DNA of 64,000 bases from positions 39,000,626 through 39,064,625 of the forward strand of contig CM053327.1 of the NCBI GenBank assembly GCA_028583605.1, in the 5' to 3' direction. Shown here in pieces: positions 1 to 11,689 of this stretch (position 1 is the first letter of the stretch; every line of letters begins with the position of its first letter). A program made the translations under genes and the position numbers. The notes below the pieces were generated by a model. It was not told where the DNA came from, did no database searches, and saw nothing but the letters and a program-made list of their open reading frames with translations. This DNA is from Dastarcus helophoroides. Lineage: Eukaryota > Arthropoda > Insecta > Coleoptera > Bothrideridae.

Positions 1-3000
1 AAAAGTCCAAACAAACTTTTAAATTTGATTTTTTTTATTTTGTTGTTGAATTTTGTTTATTACACTGTTGGAATTTGAGTCTAGTCAATTAAACCATGAT
101 GCAATGAATTTTTAAAGTGGCAACTTCCACCTCCATGAAAAATGTTTAAAAAATAATTTACCGCGCTCAGTGTTGAATAATGCAATGTATGGCAACAAGG
201 TGGAAAATGCGTTATTTTATTTCAGTTTATTAGGGTATTTATTAGATTGCTTACGCTTACAGCTCGCTAATTGAGCTAATAAAACATCTTTAAACGTTCT
301 AAGCAAATAAAGAACATCGTCTGATAATGCAGCTTTGTATATCATACATCAATTTTATTTTAAAAAATCCTGTTTTCAAGATTCAATTATGTGTTGGAAC
401 ACGATATGTGTTTATAATAAGCGAGACACCGTAATTGGGTAAATGTTTTCAGGCGGCGGATGCCGAAAAGACGAACAGATCATCATATATGCAAAAGAGA
501 CAGCTTTGAAAGACAAACCAGATTAAAATATTTCTCGTAATTGCATTTGAATTCTTCAGACTTCAAAGCGCAGCTAAGCTAATATTATTCGTCGCAAAAT
601 CAAACGGTTTCGTCAAGATTTCAGGTTGGGCTATAATCAGGGGAGACGCTCGTTTCGCATTAAAAATTCAGTTTATATTTGGTCGGATTTACAACGAACC
701 ACGGATACTTGATTCCGAGTGCAATCAAGTGAAATGAGAGGAAGGCTTGAGTGGGTTTAAAAGTTACAGTAGTTTAATCTGGCGTTACCCGTTGATTTAT
801 TATGTTGAAGATTAAATAATTGCATGCCTGCAATTGCTTTAGCACGCACCTTTTCTTAAAATAACCTATAATATTTTGCTCGCATTTCATCTAATTATAA
901 TAAGCAGAGATTCTTCGATCGTCTTAAGATTTTTCAACCTTTCACTTTAACGATGTAATCATATTCGCATCGTAAGTGTACGAGAACGCGTCTATTCATC
1001 CCGCGCTGCACTTCCACTAATAAAAAAAAAACTAAAAGTATGCAGTTGGATTCGCTCAAAGAGTGCTTTAAATGTGTTAAGCAAGATTTCAGGATTACTG
1101 GGAGAAAGATGGCATCACTAATTTCCATTTCCGGGTGCTGTGTATGCAGCTCGACCAGCGCTAGCGTCTAGAATAGACGATGGAGAAGTGCAACTGTGTT
1201 TCTGGCGAGCAAACACAAAGCATTGAATTCTCTAGGTTTCGCCGCTGTTTGTTGCCAAATTTGATTCCGAGGGTCGCTTTGAAATTGATCAGGCAAAAGT
1301 TTTTGGTAAGTTAGATGGATTTTGGCACCATAAAAACGTCGAAAATTATCAGAGAATTGACTGGAGACATCTTTGTGTTGTTTTGTCTCGAAAGACTCTA
1401 ATTACGTAATTGAGTGAAAAGTTATTGCCGTGGCTTTTGTTTAGGTGTCCATACGTGCCGGTTTTCAGGAATTTATTTCTCTTTGAATTTTTTGGTCTTG
1501 GTGCCTTTGACAGCTCCCTACGAGAAGCATAAATGTTTCGGTTTTGTTCACTTCGCAACACAAAAATTGGTGCTGTGAACTCTGTTTAACAAAAAATATT
1601 AAAATCCCCCACTCTATGATTACCAAGCAGATAATATGCAAGAATGTATTTTGTATCTTGGGATTTTCTTTCAGTATACGCTCCTGTATTTTATGGTGAA
1701 CCATTTCTTTGCTATAAAAAACGAGTGTGTATTTGATTGTACTTACAATTCTCGTAATTTTACTTTAAGGCAACGTTATGGTAATACGTAATGTTAGGGT
1801 ACAAGGAAGGTAGTAAAAGTTGATGGCTATACAGGGATCGATTAGAACAGTTCTCTCGAGCCTAATGTCAGGAGAACGTTATGTTTATTGACTTCATGCA
1901 TTACCAGAGAGCTCCCACAGATTCTATAATATCATACAAGCTACCATATTCAAATCCAGCATATTGAATTTCGCAACGGCCTTAAAGCGTAATTACAACG
2001 TTCGATATGTGAATAGTGTAGTGAAACGTGAACAGTAATTAATTTTAATTACGAAACATCGACCAAAATTGAATTTTTGTAGCAAACTCTACAACAAAAT
2101 TTAATTAAGTAAGAAGAAATTGTTCCGCTCTAAACTCGCACTTCAACAAATAATTTGTCATCGGCGAAAACGCAATAAAATTCCCCAGTCCACCCTTAAT
2201 ACAATCGTATTCCACTCGATCTGTCTCGATGTGATTAATGGCATTCGAGGGCTTAACTCGCCGTCCTCTGATATCTCCATGTGAAATTTTTAAATACCCC
2301 AGTTGAAAGTATCTTTATTATCCCGTCGTCGCTGTTTTCAAACCAAATACGAAACGAGGCATTAAACGGAACAAAAAAAATGCAACGACCGCACTTGCGC
2401 ATCATCCCTTGATTTAATTCTCTTTTCGGTAAATTCCCCTTTGGATAAATTCCCTCTTCGATAAATTCCCTCTTCGGTAAAAGAAAAAACAAGCGCCAAG
2501 CATTAATCTCCCGGATTTCTTTTATTTAACAAAAAAAAAGCAGAAACCAATCGCTCGATCGATAAAACAAAATCCAGCACAATTTACTTATCGGACACAT
2601 AAATAGGATTAACGGACGAGATTCGTCCTTTTTTCCTTTAAGTATTTTCCTATAACGCTTTACGGCCCAAGCTAAAATCTATTCCATTCTATCTCATTAA
2701 GTTTAAGTGATCATAAAGAAAGGAAAGATATGATAGGGTCCGATTCTACTTCTGCAGCTGATAAAAGCTCACTTTAAATTCAAAGTAATGAAGAGGTAAA
2801 AGGCAGTTTCACCTTCCACCAGGAAGAATTACAATCGTCGGCCCCTAAATCCCCCTGCAGGCAATAACAAAGTAAATCCTTTTGTATCAAATGGTTCTTT
2901 TTGCACCGAATCAGGAATCTGTATAAATAGGAGCGGCGTAATTAGGCGATAGATGCGTTAAGTTATGAGAGATTTGAAAGCCGGGGTTGTTGCGGCAACA

Positions 3001-5780
3001 ACATAACAACAAATTTACTCAAAAGCAGCCATAACTAACTCACAAACGTGAAATTTGGCAAATAGTTTCCTTACACTACAAGCCATCCGCTAAGAAAATC
3101 ATTTTTAGAACTGAACTTCAAAAAGGATAAAAATATGTATCAAATTTGACTTATAATGAATCAATTTTTTGGTAGCATGCTGTTAATAAATAAAACAAAT
3201 TGTTGTTTACAGACAAATGTAAATTTTTGCGGTCCATAGAAGAATCGAATTTAAAATGAGGAGCAATAACCGTTCAAACATACAGTTTCAGTAGTTTTAG
3301 CAGCAATTTTTACCGCAGAAAAATTAAACTATTCTTTTTTTGCAACGCAATTGTTGAAATGCGTTGCTAAGAATTAAAAACTCTTTAATATACCCTTAAT
3401 ATATATTTTTCTTTAAAAACTATTAAAATTATCGTGTGCTTTGAAACGTAACACATGTTCTCCACTCTTTTTCCAAATACAGCATTATTCGATATCCATC
3501 ATAAATAAATTTTTCTTTCGACACCTTTGCTTTTACCTTTTTATCTGTAAATGCGCCATATGCAGCAAGTCCTAAAACAATACATATTCTGTATTCGCCA
3601 TATTCGCAGCCGTTGGCGCAACGTCATCAACTAAAAATTTAAACTATGACTCATTTCATCATTGTTTGTTTTATCGACGGCGCTCAGCTCAAACGCGCAA
3701 ACACATTACAGCGTTATTAGCATCTCCAGCGTGACACACAAACAAAAATTCAAAGCTTCGCTTTCACCCAGTCGAATCCCATCGCGAAAATTACGTCATT
3801 ATCATGTTCAACTGGACCGAAATGCGCCCCATTACCGCTTATTCAACACGTGACAACAAACGATGCGAAAATGGCATCTAGCGTTGGGGGGGAAGCGACG
3901 CTGCGTTGATGCGAAAATTGCCCGTAAAAATGGCTCATTTTTCAGTTTAATTTTATGCCCCATTAGAGCCATTTTACATCTCTGAACGAGCCCAATCGTA
4001 TCTATTGTTGGGCTGTCGTCGCGCGGGAATGTCTGAAGCTTTGGCTAAACAGTGTTTCTGGAATCGACTCGTATAAATATTCATTTTGGGGGGTCGAAAG
4101 GGCCAAAGGTGATAATGAAGCTAAAGTGCGCGGGTGTAAAGTGTGTTCAAAATTCAGATATGGCCCGTGGAAATTGGGATGGCGTTTCGTCGCTTTAGTT
4201 ATACATTCAGATCAGAGTCGGCTGATTGCTAAAGCGGGGTTATGGCGTTAAAAATCAAAAAGGGTTGCTGGTATTTGTCGAAGCTAAATCAAGAGTAGTG
4301 AATAAAAACAAAAAAAGAGAACTAATATTATTATTTTTTTTATAAAGTATTATTTACATAATGATAATTACAGTTTCTACGAAATGTAGAAGATTTTATA
4401 AAAATACAATGATAGAGTGACGGGTTATTAACAGAATATCACCTACAGAATAGATTTTGGGGCACTCTTGCGTCTACTATAATTATTAATTCATCAGGAT
4501 GTAGATGTACTTCATATTAGTAGCTTTTTACAAATAATGACGAAATTGGAAAAGGAAAATTTATGAACACATTTAGTCGTTACATAATGAAAAAATTTAA
4601 CGCAAATTGTATTGTAAAGTTTGACTGTTCAATTTAATTTGCAGTAAGAGAAGGTAAACCAACTTTGGCTTAAGGCAAAGGTGAAGAGTTATAAGCTTAA
4701 GTGCCAAACTGCAATTTAATTATTTAGCTTAACTTATAAATAAATAAAGATTGAAGGATAATGCACAGCTGCGGTACAACAGTTGTGCATTATAATTGCT
4801 TCTGTCTAAATGAAATATTTTCCAGATACTGTTATCTGCACCAAAGATGAAAACTTTAATATGAGTACGAATTTCAAAATCATCCTGCAAGTTAAAAACT
4901 AAAACTGTTGGGGCAAAATCGACACTAAAATCTTTAATTCGATAAAAAGTAGACAGTAAAGAGAAAACTACATTTTCAATACCTCGAATGGAACACCCTG
5001 TACATTCAACAATCTTTGCTTGTCTTTACGGATGTCTAAATACTTTGTCTTTACACGTCAAAGTTCGAACTACTAAACGTTACAATACCATTTGCAGAAC
5101 AATAAAATTATAGAAGGGACGATTGGGTACCAAACGGATTTTAGTTAAAATTAGAATAAAGCCTAAACCAATATTGTGGTCTTTTAAATGAAAATTGAGT
5201 AAACCACAATTTGCATTTATGATTAATAAATGATTGATAAATGAATAAATTTCATTACTATTTTAATCAAGCTCGAAATAGATAAACGCAACCTAAAAAT
5301 GCACACAAAAATGTTGAGACCATCGATTGAACAACACAGAAAAAACAAGAATCTTTTAGTTTCGTATACTTTGGTTTAATAGGCAACCATTCGTTAGCAG
5401 ATTGCAAGAGCACCCGTGCAAATAAACTTACAAAATGGAACAATAAATAGAAAACAACGATAAATCATCTGAGAATTAACAATATTTAACTACAGGTTAT
5501 CAACATGTATTATTACAATGATAATACTAAGAATTGTCACTAGTGTGCTTCTCGAGTCTATTATATACAAAAAAATTGGACGTTTATCGGAATTTAGTCA
5601 TCACACTCACAACCTGTTTTAGTATAAACATTTAAACCATTTTAGCACCAACAAATGAAACAATTTAGTTTTATAAACGATCACTTTTGGTTTTTGCCTC
5701 ATATTAAAAAAACTGCCGTATTTACACTAATCATTGTCATACCGCTAAAACATCCGAAAGCGTCACTAAAGCCGATGTAA
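1..5780. other. Non-coding DNA downstream of the dpr coding region
   Basis: This AT-rich stretch shows no conserved protein segment in any frame. It should contain the 3'UTR of the minus-strand Dpr gene at its right end, but I could not point to a convincing poly(A) signal. The only local structure seen is a short minisatellite at 2423-2481. Confidence 0.5.
2423..2481. repeat. Short minisatellite, period about 17 bp
   Basis: About three and a half copies of a unit like TTCGATAAATTCCCTC follow each other, with G/T variants in some copies. It explains the repetitive minus-strand peptide GIYPKGNLPKREL, which is therefore not evidence for a gene. Confidence 0.7.
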
Positions 5781-5881
5781 TCATCTCACGCTCGACACCA
5801 ACAACACAGAGAGCGTCGCCAGTAGGGTTATTTGTCGTCGCAGTCCAGCTCTGCTGGTCTGCATGGCCGCCGGGTGTTCCC
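5781..5881 (-). CDS. dpr: Dpr-family gene, last coding exon (GEHPAAMQ motif, hydrophobic tail, stop)
   Basis: The minus strand has an acceptor ending TTGTTGCAG at 5882. It is followed by an exon that continues the Ig2 exon in phase: the split Gly codon, then EHPAAMQ, TSRAGLRRQ, and a run of about 15 mostly hydrophobic residues (ITLLATLSVLLVSSV) ending in Arg and TGA. The sequence GEHPAAMQ straight after the second Ig domain is a strong signature of Dpr proteins. In that family the hydrophobic C-terminus serves as a GPI-attachment signal or membrane segment; which applies here cannot be decided. The exon is only 101 nt with no internal start, so ordinary ORF scans miss it. It encodes residues 228-260 of the visible product. 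The 3'UTR and poly(A) site below 5781 were not resolved. Confidence 0.9.
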
Positions 5882-6242
5882 CTGCAACAAATTTTATCAT
5901 TATTACGCTACGTCATAGGATGGGGACGCTTCGGTTTTATTAGTCGAGTTTATGGGGCCGGGGATACGCGGTGAATTACACTCGTAACGCTAATGAATAC
6001 TGCGAGTCAATAAAATCTGGCATATTTCGTGTCGTTGCGGCGTAATTTTATGATCTATCGATTACAATTGTGTTTGCACCTCGGATAATATTTGTGTAGT
6101 TGCCACCGAAACCCCAGATACTTTGAAATGTTTGCATAGTTTGCGTTATTCCCCACGAGATATGACGTCTAATCATGTTTTCTGTTGCTACGACAAAAAA
6201 TTGAAATATTTTGACGTCAAGATGTTAACATGTTCTACATAA

Positions 6243-6603
6243 TGTAATGCAATGTAAATAGTTAGAATAGAATTATAGAATTTAGTAAATAAAAAAAAGG
6301 TTTCTAGAAGGTTCTGATAAGGGGAAAGCGGCCGCGATAACGAAACAAACGGCAGATAAGCGTTCCAGAAATTTCGGCAAACGATAAGCCTTATCTGCCG
6401 AAAATTCTAGAAGCCGGGGGCCAAAACTATAAAAGGCGGTCAGTTTTCCCTCGAGGAAGTTAGTTAGAAGTCAGTGGAGTTAGTGGGTTAGCAATTAGTA
6501 AATAAGTAGCGAGTTACTGTTCAGTTGAAGTGTGCCGAGTTAATTTGGTTAAAAGTGGTATAATCTATCACGTGTAATCAATCGAACCGATAAGCCCGTA
6601 ACA
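6243..6603 (+). mobile_element. Solo LTR, family A, complete, with ATAA target-site duplication
   Basis: The 361-bp element starts TGTAATGCAATG and ends CCCGTAACA, as expected for LTRs beginning TG and ending CA. It is flanked by ATAA at 6239-6242 and 6604-6607. Inside are GATAAGGGGAAAGCGGCCGC, a TATA-like ACTATAAAAGG and a tail of GTTAG/CAGTTAG runs, all shared with the other copies in this window. Only one LTR is present, so the internal region was lost by LTR-LTR recombination. Superfamily (Ty3/gypsy or BEL-like) cannot be assigned without coding sequence. Confidence 0.8.
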
Positions 6604-6719
6604 ATAACAATGATGTATAATTACATTAGACGAAACAAATTTTCTTCGTAATTTCACATGAAGGTAAAACTCAAAATTTCCTGAAAATGGTTGAGAAAAA
6701 TTACGCAATAAAGTTACTA

Positions 6720-7292
6720 GGTTTGTTCCAACCAAACATTTCTGATTAGTTTCCGACTAATTCATGAACTAGTTCGTACGCATGCGTGCATTCCGTATTA
6801 TACTCCGACTGGTTTGGGATTGTACACGTTGGAACGCACTTTGGGACTTCTCGGAAAACCTCTGGTCTTCGCCGTCTGTCTCAATCGAAAGCGATGAAAA
6901 TAAATCTTCATCACATATAAATCCCTCTACGAAATTCATTTTTGTTATTTTTGAGCAAATATAGTGGATGAAAAATAGAATTCAGAACTACAACACAATT
7001 TACATTTGCTCCGACAAGATCAAAACATTTGACAATCGTATTGACAAATAACAGCTGAGAAATTAGATACCGCTTATCGATCACTTATTGCGCATGTTCC
7101 CAACTGCCAGTACAAGCTGTCAGCTGCTGACTGTTCTGATTGATCACAAATCAATTTACGAACTAGTCAGAGCACTGTTGGAACACCGGACTGCCAGTTG
7201 GGTTGGAGTTTGCACTTGGTTGGAACGATAAATTTTGAATGCACATGCGCCGGACGGTTGCAAACTAGTTTGATGTTCGGTTGGAACAAACC
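6720..7292. mobile_element. MITE with GGTTTGTTCCAACC terminal inverted repeats and TA duplication
   Basis: The left end reads GGTTTGTTCCAACCAAACAT and the right end is its reverse complement with few changes (ATGTTCGGTTGGAACAAACC). TA flanks both sides (6718-6719, 7293-7294), as for Tc1/mariner-type transposons. The 573-bp interior encodes no transposase; the 60-residue ORF inside it has no recognisable motif. Partial internal copies of the TTGGAAC motif occur. It sits in the last intron region of no recognised exon, between the dpr Ig2 and terminal exons. Confidence 0.75.
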
Positions 7293-7739
7293 TACTATCT
7301 ACAAAAAATTAAATTGAAAGTTTGGAGCAATAATCTTAAAGTATCACTAATAAGTTTGGATTTACAGCTTTAGGATTAGGTTGACATTTTGACCAACCTT
7401 CATATCGTCCTTGAAAATTAAATTATTTCTAAATCCAAAAATTTTAAATTATGTTTCAGACAATCCAAGTTTCAATTCGAAATGAGAATATTTTAGGAAT
7501 TTTAAGTTATAATCTAAAGATTGTGTCCGACTGTTTTTTTAGGTTATTTTTTTCTGTTGTCCAAAGTCTTGATTTTATACTCCAAATTTCTATTGTTTAC
7601 AATTTATACCAATATCTTTCGAATTTGAATGTAGTTTGCCTAACTCTTAATGAGACGATGCCACTGATGCTGATGACTACTTGTACACGTCTCATGCATA
7701 TCCGAGTATCGTATTCTTTGATAGTGAATACACTTGGAG

Positions 7740-9790
7740 AGTTCGCAACTTACTCGTAGAGGTCCCTATTAACTACCTACTAGTAGACTCCCGCTGAAAG
7801 CTGCGCTCACCGTACTGAATCGACGTTAAAGTTCCTATTCCCCGCTATCCCTACCATTGCCAAGAAATATATACGTTTTATTGCTCCTTGCGCGGTTGAG
7901 TGGGTTATTCAAAAGTGGAGCTAAAACTCTGAAGTCCAATTCGTTGTGCAAAAATTATAGAGTGGGGAATATCCGCGCAACTTCAGCGATTGTATCATGA
8001 CAGCTTTAACGAGCGGACAACTTTAACGCGTAACTTTGGCGGGAGTCGACTGTAATTGGTATATTGCTCTCTTCGGGGGAGGCCACGTGTACCGTCGCTT
8101 CGGCGACCTATACACCCCGATAGACGCGGCATTTAATGTTGCGTTTGCTGAGCACCTCCAAGTGGTGAGAGCGGAAACACTAAGGGAACGTCAATGTGAA
8201 GAAATTCCCGTCAATAGTAGCTAAGCTCAGTCTGGTCTCAAACCCCGGGTTTGGTCGAGTAGCACTATATAATACATATAGTGCATATACAAGCCTGCTC
8301 TGGCGACAGGCGGAGGTCAGCCGACGCTCTCATGTGATCACTGAGTCGACGGTTGCATCGAAATTTGAACGCATACACTCGTCTAAACACTGGCTCGAAC
8401 GTTGGCAGCGTTTCGGTGATACCGTACACCAAAGCCAAAATTCTTTGTAGTGGGCCTGGTTGAGGGGATCGGGATGCCGCTGGTCGGGCTCGTCACGACC
8501 GAGTAGGGTGTTAGGCCCCTAAGCAGCGTAGCGACGTGCGCCCTGATTGAACTACCAAGAGCGAAATCATCCGATCTCCTTAGCTGAGACGGCTTTACTC
8601 GAAAGTCAATCACGCGAGCGCCAGGAGCTGTGTTGTGTCGGGAAAACCGGCGCTTGCTCGGCCCTCTGGCGAAATTCCGCGGCCGGTGGAGGGTTTCCGA
8701 ACCTCTGGTCGGGCGTGCTGCGAAGAGGTCGCTCATCTACATCAGATGTAGCGACCAGAATATGCTCACTCCCGTTTTGCTGACTCTCCTGGGTCGGCAA
8801 CGAGAAATGGGCCGGGACTCAACGGGCGCTTCGCGTTCGTTGGGTAACCAACAATCCCTAGCCCTCTCGCGCTAGCCGATCTTTTAGACCGGCGGCGATG
8901 AATGTGGTTGGGGTTCTTTCTTTTGGCCATTTTGGTCGAAGGACACATTCTGACATCTGGTCGAGTAAGCACTATATATAACATATAGTGCATATACAAG
9001 CCTGCTCTGGCGACAGGCGGAGGTCCGCCGTGCTTCAATCTGGAGTGGCGGTTGCATCGAAATGTTGAACGCATACACTCGTACCAATGTCAAATGCATT
9101 AGCGCTGCCATGCACGCTTGTGGTATGGTGGCGCTCAAGCCATCCTCATTTACTACGTGGCGGTCTCTGGTACGCCGGGGCACCGCCATATGTGCAAATG
9201 ACCCCGCTCAGGCCATGATTATGCAGGAAATCAAAATTGAGCAGTGGATCATAATAATGATGCACTTACGGTGCGCGAAAATTCGTACGCTATAAAGAGC
9301 GAAAAACGAACGCCACTGTACAGTTGAGTGTCTGTTATGATTCACGTCAGGTGTTTCAACTCTATGACCTATTTAACATGAGTACTACGGATGGTCGAAT
9401 TTAAACGAGCCTAAAGCAATCCCGCTATTTTTCCAAATAGTCCCATTGACCAAATTGAGGTAGGCCTCGTAGGGGCATGTGGTTGCCCGTATGCTGGGCA
9501 AGGGTTGAGCGAGCTTACACGGGTACTAGCAGCCGTCGTATATGCACGTTCCCCTTAGGCGACTGACCGTAGTCAGCAGCGTGCAAGGATGGGCACTCGG
9601 CTCCACCAGTAGTGGCAATCCGCGACCTGCAATACGCGAGGAGCTGACTGGAATAGCTGGCGGCGCGTCCTATCAGCGTAACTGATAGCCTCCGTTAAGT
9701 CCATCGTCGTTGTGGACCGTGCTATATGCCGTAAAGGCGGGAGAGTACGTAAAACTTAAGACGATGTAATTGGTATATTGTCGTAGGTTC
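7740..9790. mobile_element. Unidentified GC-richer insert with internal direct repeats
   Basis: This block is clearly GC-richer than its surroundings and has many CpG-containing words. It carries a direct repeat of about 120 bp (about 8254-8380 and 8953-9085) and a 16-bp direct repeat, TGTAATTGGTATATTG, at 8051-8066 and 9765-9780. Both 16-mers follow a GGCGGGAG. The many short overlapping ORFs on both strands (up to 117 residues) show no conserved domain and look like by-products of the composition. It may be the untranslated part of a retrotransposon or another mobile element. I cannot name it. Confidence 0.45.
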
Positions 9791-10391
9791 CTAACCATCA
9801 TGAACTATCCTAAACTAAGTATGTTCGAATCTCAAAACAACAGTCAACAATTTCAGTAAATAATTCAGATCAATAAGCAATTTTAACGCCACGCATTTGT
9901 TATGCCAGCTTGAACTTGAGTTCACCGAAAACGCTTTGTTTGTATCAGTGATGAAGCGTTAAGAGCGACGACGTATCATCCCTCTTTCTCGCGCACTCTC
10001 GACCTCTCTCGATAAGCCACTGATGCTGCCAATAGATGATGATAGGTGGGTTTCGACCATTCCAGATAAATCATTATATCGGTGATTAATGGCGCGGCGA
10101 AACATACTTTGGCTTTGTTCATAACTCGAGGGTCGCGATCCATCTAACTCGGTTTGATTTATCTCTAGGTGCCCTAATGGCAATTTAAGAAACAAAAGTC
10201 ATGTATCGATGGAGACGTCTAATGAAAAATCAAAGAAGTTCCGTGATTTATGACGATGAAAGTCGCTTTTGCCACAATTATCTCTTCGAGGGTAGTCGCC
10301 TTCTGTTCGATGTATAAAACGGAGCTTCTGATAACTTTGATGTCAGTCACGTGGTACGAAAAATAACCAAATTGTGACAATCTTGCATCAG

Positions 10392-10427
10392 CCTTGTATA
10401 TCTTATCCATAGATAAGATATACAAGG
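10392..10427. repeat. Perfect 16-bp inverted repeat with CATA loop
   Basis: CCTTGTATATCTTATC is followed by CATA and then its exact reverse complement. It lies directly next to a much larger foldback and may mark its junction. Confidence 0.85.
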
Positions 10428-10431
10428 TGAG

Positions 10432-10845
10432 TTAAAAATGGTGAGTTAGATAGCTTGCCTGCAAACGTGAAAAGTTTCGGGTCCCTCTGATCAGTCGTTT
10501 TTAATTCTAGGGACTCAACTTAGTTCTGAGAATACTTTCAATACAAATCCTCAATTGACTGTGCCATCAATTAATCAACTGTGCCACAGCTCAGCCAACA
10601 GAGATACATATATCTCTGTTGGCAGATTTAATTAGGATGCAATTTACATAACGCATGCCATTCGTTGTGGCGCAATTGACTAGGCTGTGGCACAGTTGGT
10701 TAATTGATGGCGCAGTCAATTGAGGATTTGTATTGAAAGTTTTTTTAAAACTAAGTCAAATCTCTAGAATTAAAAACGACTGATCAGAGGGACCCGAAAC
10801 TTTTCAGTTTGCAGGCAAGCTCTCTAACTCACCATTTTTAACTCT
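10432..10845. mobile_element. Large foldback element (about 170-bp inverted arms)
   Basis: The left arm from GTTAAAAATGGTGAGTTAG is mirrored by the right arm ending CTCTAACTCACCATTTTTAAC. Matches along the arms include CGGGTCCCTCTGATCAGTCG and AATCCTCAATTGACTG. A second, perfect palindrome (10594-10623, GCCAACAGAGATA with a CATA loop) is nested at the inner end of the left arm. No coding potential is seen. Such long-arm structures are typical of foldback or MITE-type elements; no clear target-site duplication was found. Confidence 0.75.
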
Positions 10846-11389
10846 ACTTATTTAAATTACGTATTGCACTCTTGGTATCTTTAACAGTTGCGAATCCTAT
10901 TTGATAATAGGATAATACCATGAAACGTTAGCCAAAGAATTAACGAAAGAAGTTTCGCGTGGCATTGGTGCCTTTAGAACTACCCGAATTTATGTAATAA
11001 GTAGTTTTTTTGATTACTGCATTCGCCATCAAACTCATATAAGTAAGCGACAGACGTCAGTCTCATTGTTATGCAACACTTCGATTAGTCTGGCAAAGTT
11101 ATAATAAAATGCAATAATTCAACGTGACTGCAGGGCGCTAAATTAGAATTCTCGAGCTTGACCACACGATCAAATGTTTAGCTGTTTGCTTTATTATGTA
11201 TATATAACTTTGGAATTTCAATTACCGACTACAGCGTTGTTATGCCAACAAACGAAAGAAAACATACATCATAATGTTTAATTTGCACACACAACGAATT
11301 CGCACGTTGTTTCAGAACAACAAAGAGCATTTTAGTTAGTTTGCTTTCGCTGAATCTATCGAATGGATGTTATTTTAATATCTACCAAC

Positions 11390-11689
11390 CGTTTAGGACG
11401 TGAACGACCGTCGATGCAGGACTGGCATTCGATGGCATACACGTGTAGTTCCCCGAGTCCGACAACAGCGCTTTAGTCACCAGAAGCTTACTGGTGGTAC
11501 CGGCTTCCGTCTTCTCGGTTTCCAAACTGATGCCGCCCCGCGGCGAATCGAAATCCACCACCGAGTGTCCATGGTACCACATGACCGACGATGGCGGGGT
11601 GGAATGAACGTTGACGGAACACGTGAGCGATATCGTACTTCCTTTCTTCACGAAGACTTCCGGTGGGCCGGATATTGTCGCCTGGGCGT
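11390..11689 (-). CDS. dpr: Dpr-family gene, exon encoding the second Ig domain
   Basis: This 300-nt exon encodes residues 128-228 of the visible product. It opens DAQATISGPPEVFVKKG and holds the Ig2 hallmarks: Cys151 in SLTC, Trp165 in MWYHG, and Cys211 in DSGNYTC. Possible N-glycosylation sites are Asn208 (NYT) and Asn215 (NAS). The segment SPRGGISLETEK fits the usual Dpr Ig2 pattern. The acceptor is TTATTTTCAG at 11690. The donor is a weak GTTGGT just after AACG at 11389, chosen because it joins the last exon in phase and recreates LNGEHPAAMQ; reading through instead ends after only Gly-Trp. Dpr proteins are surface receptors that bind DIP partners in synaptic wiring. Which Dpr paralogue this is cannot be settled here. 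Confidence 0.93.

Noticed and set aside
8383..8736. 117-residue Arg-rich minus-strand ORF
   Set aside because: Overlapping ORFs on both strands of a GC-rich block without any motif; composition artefact.
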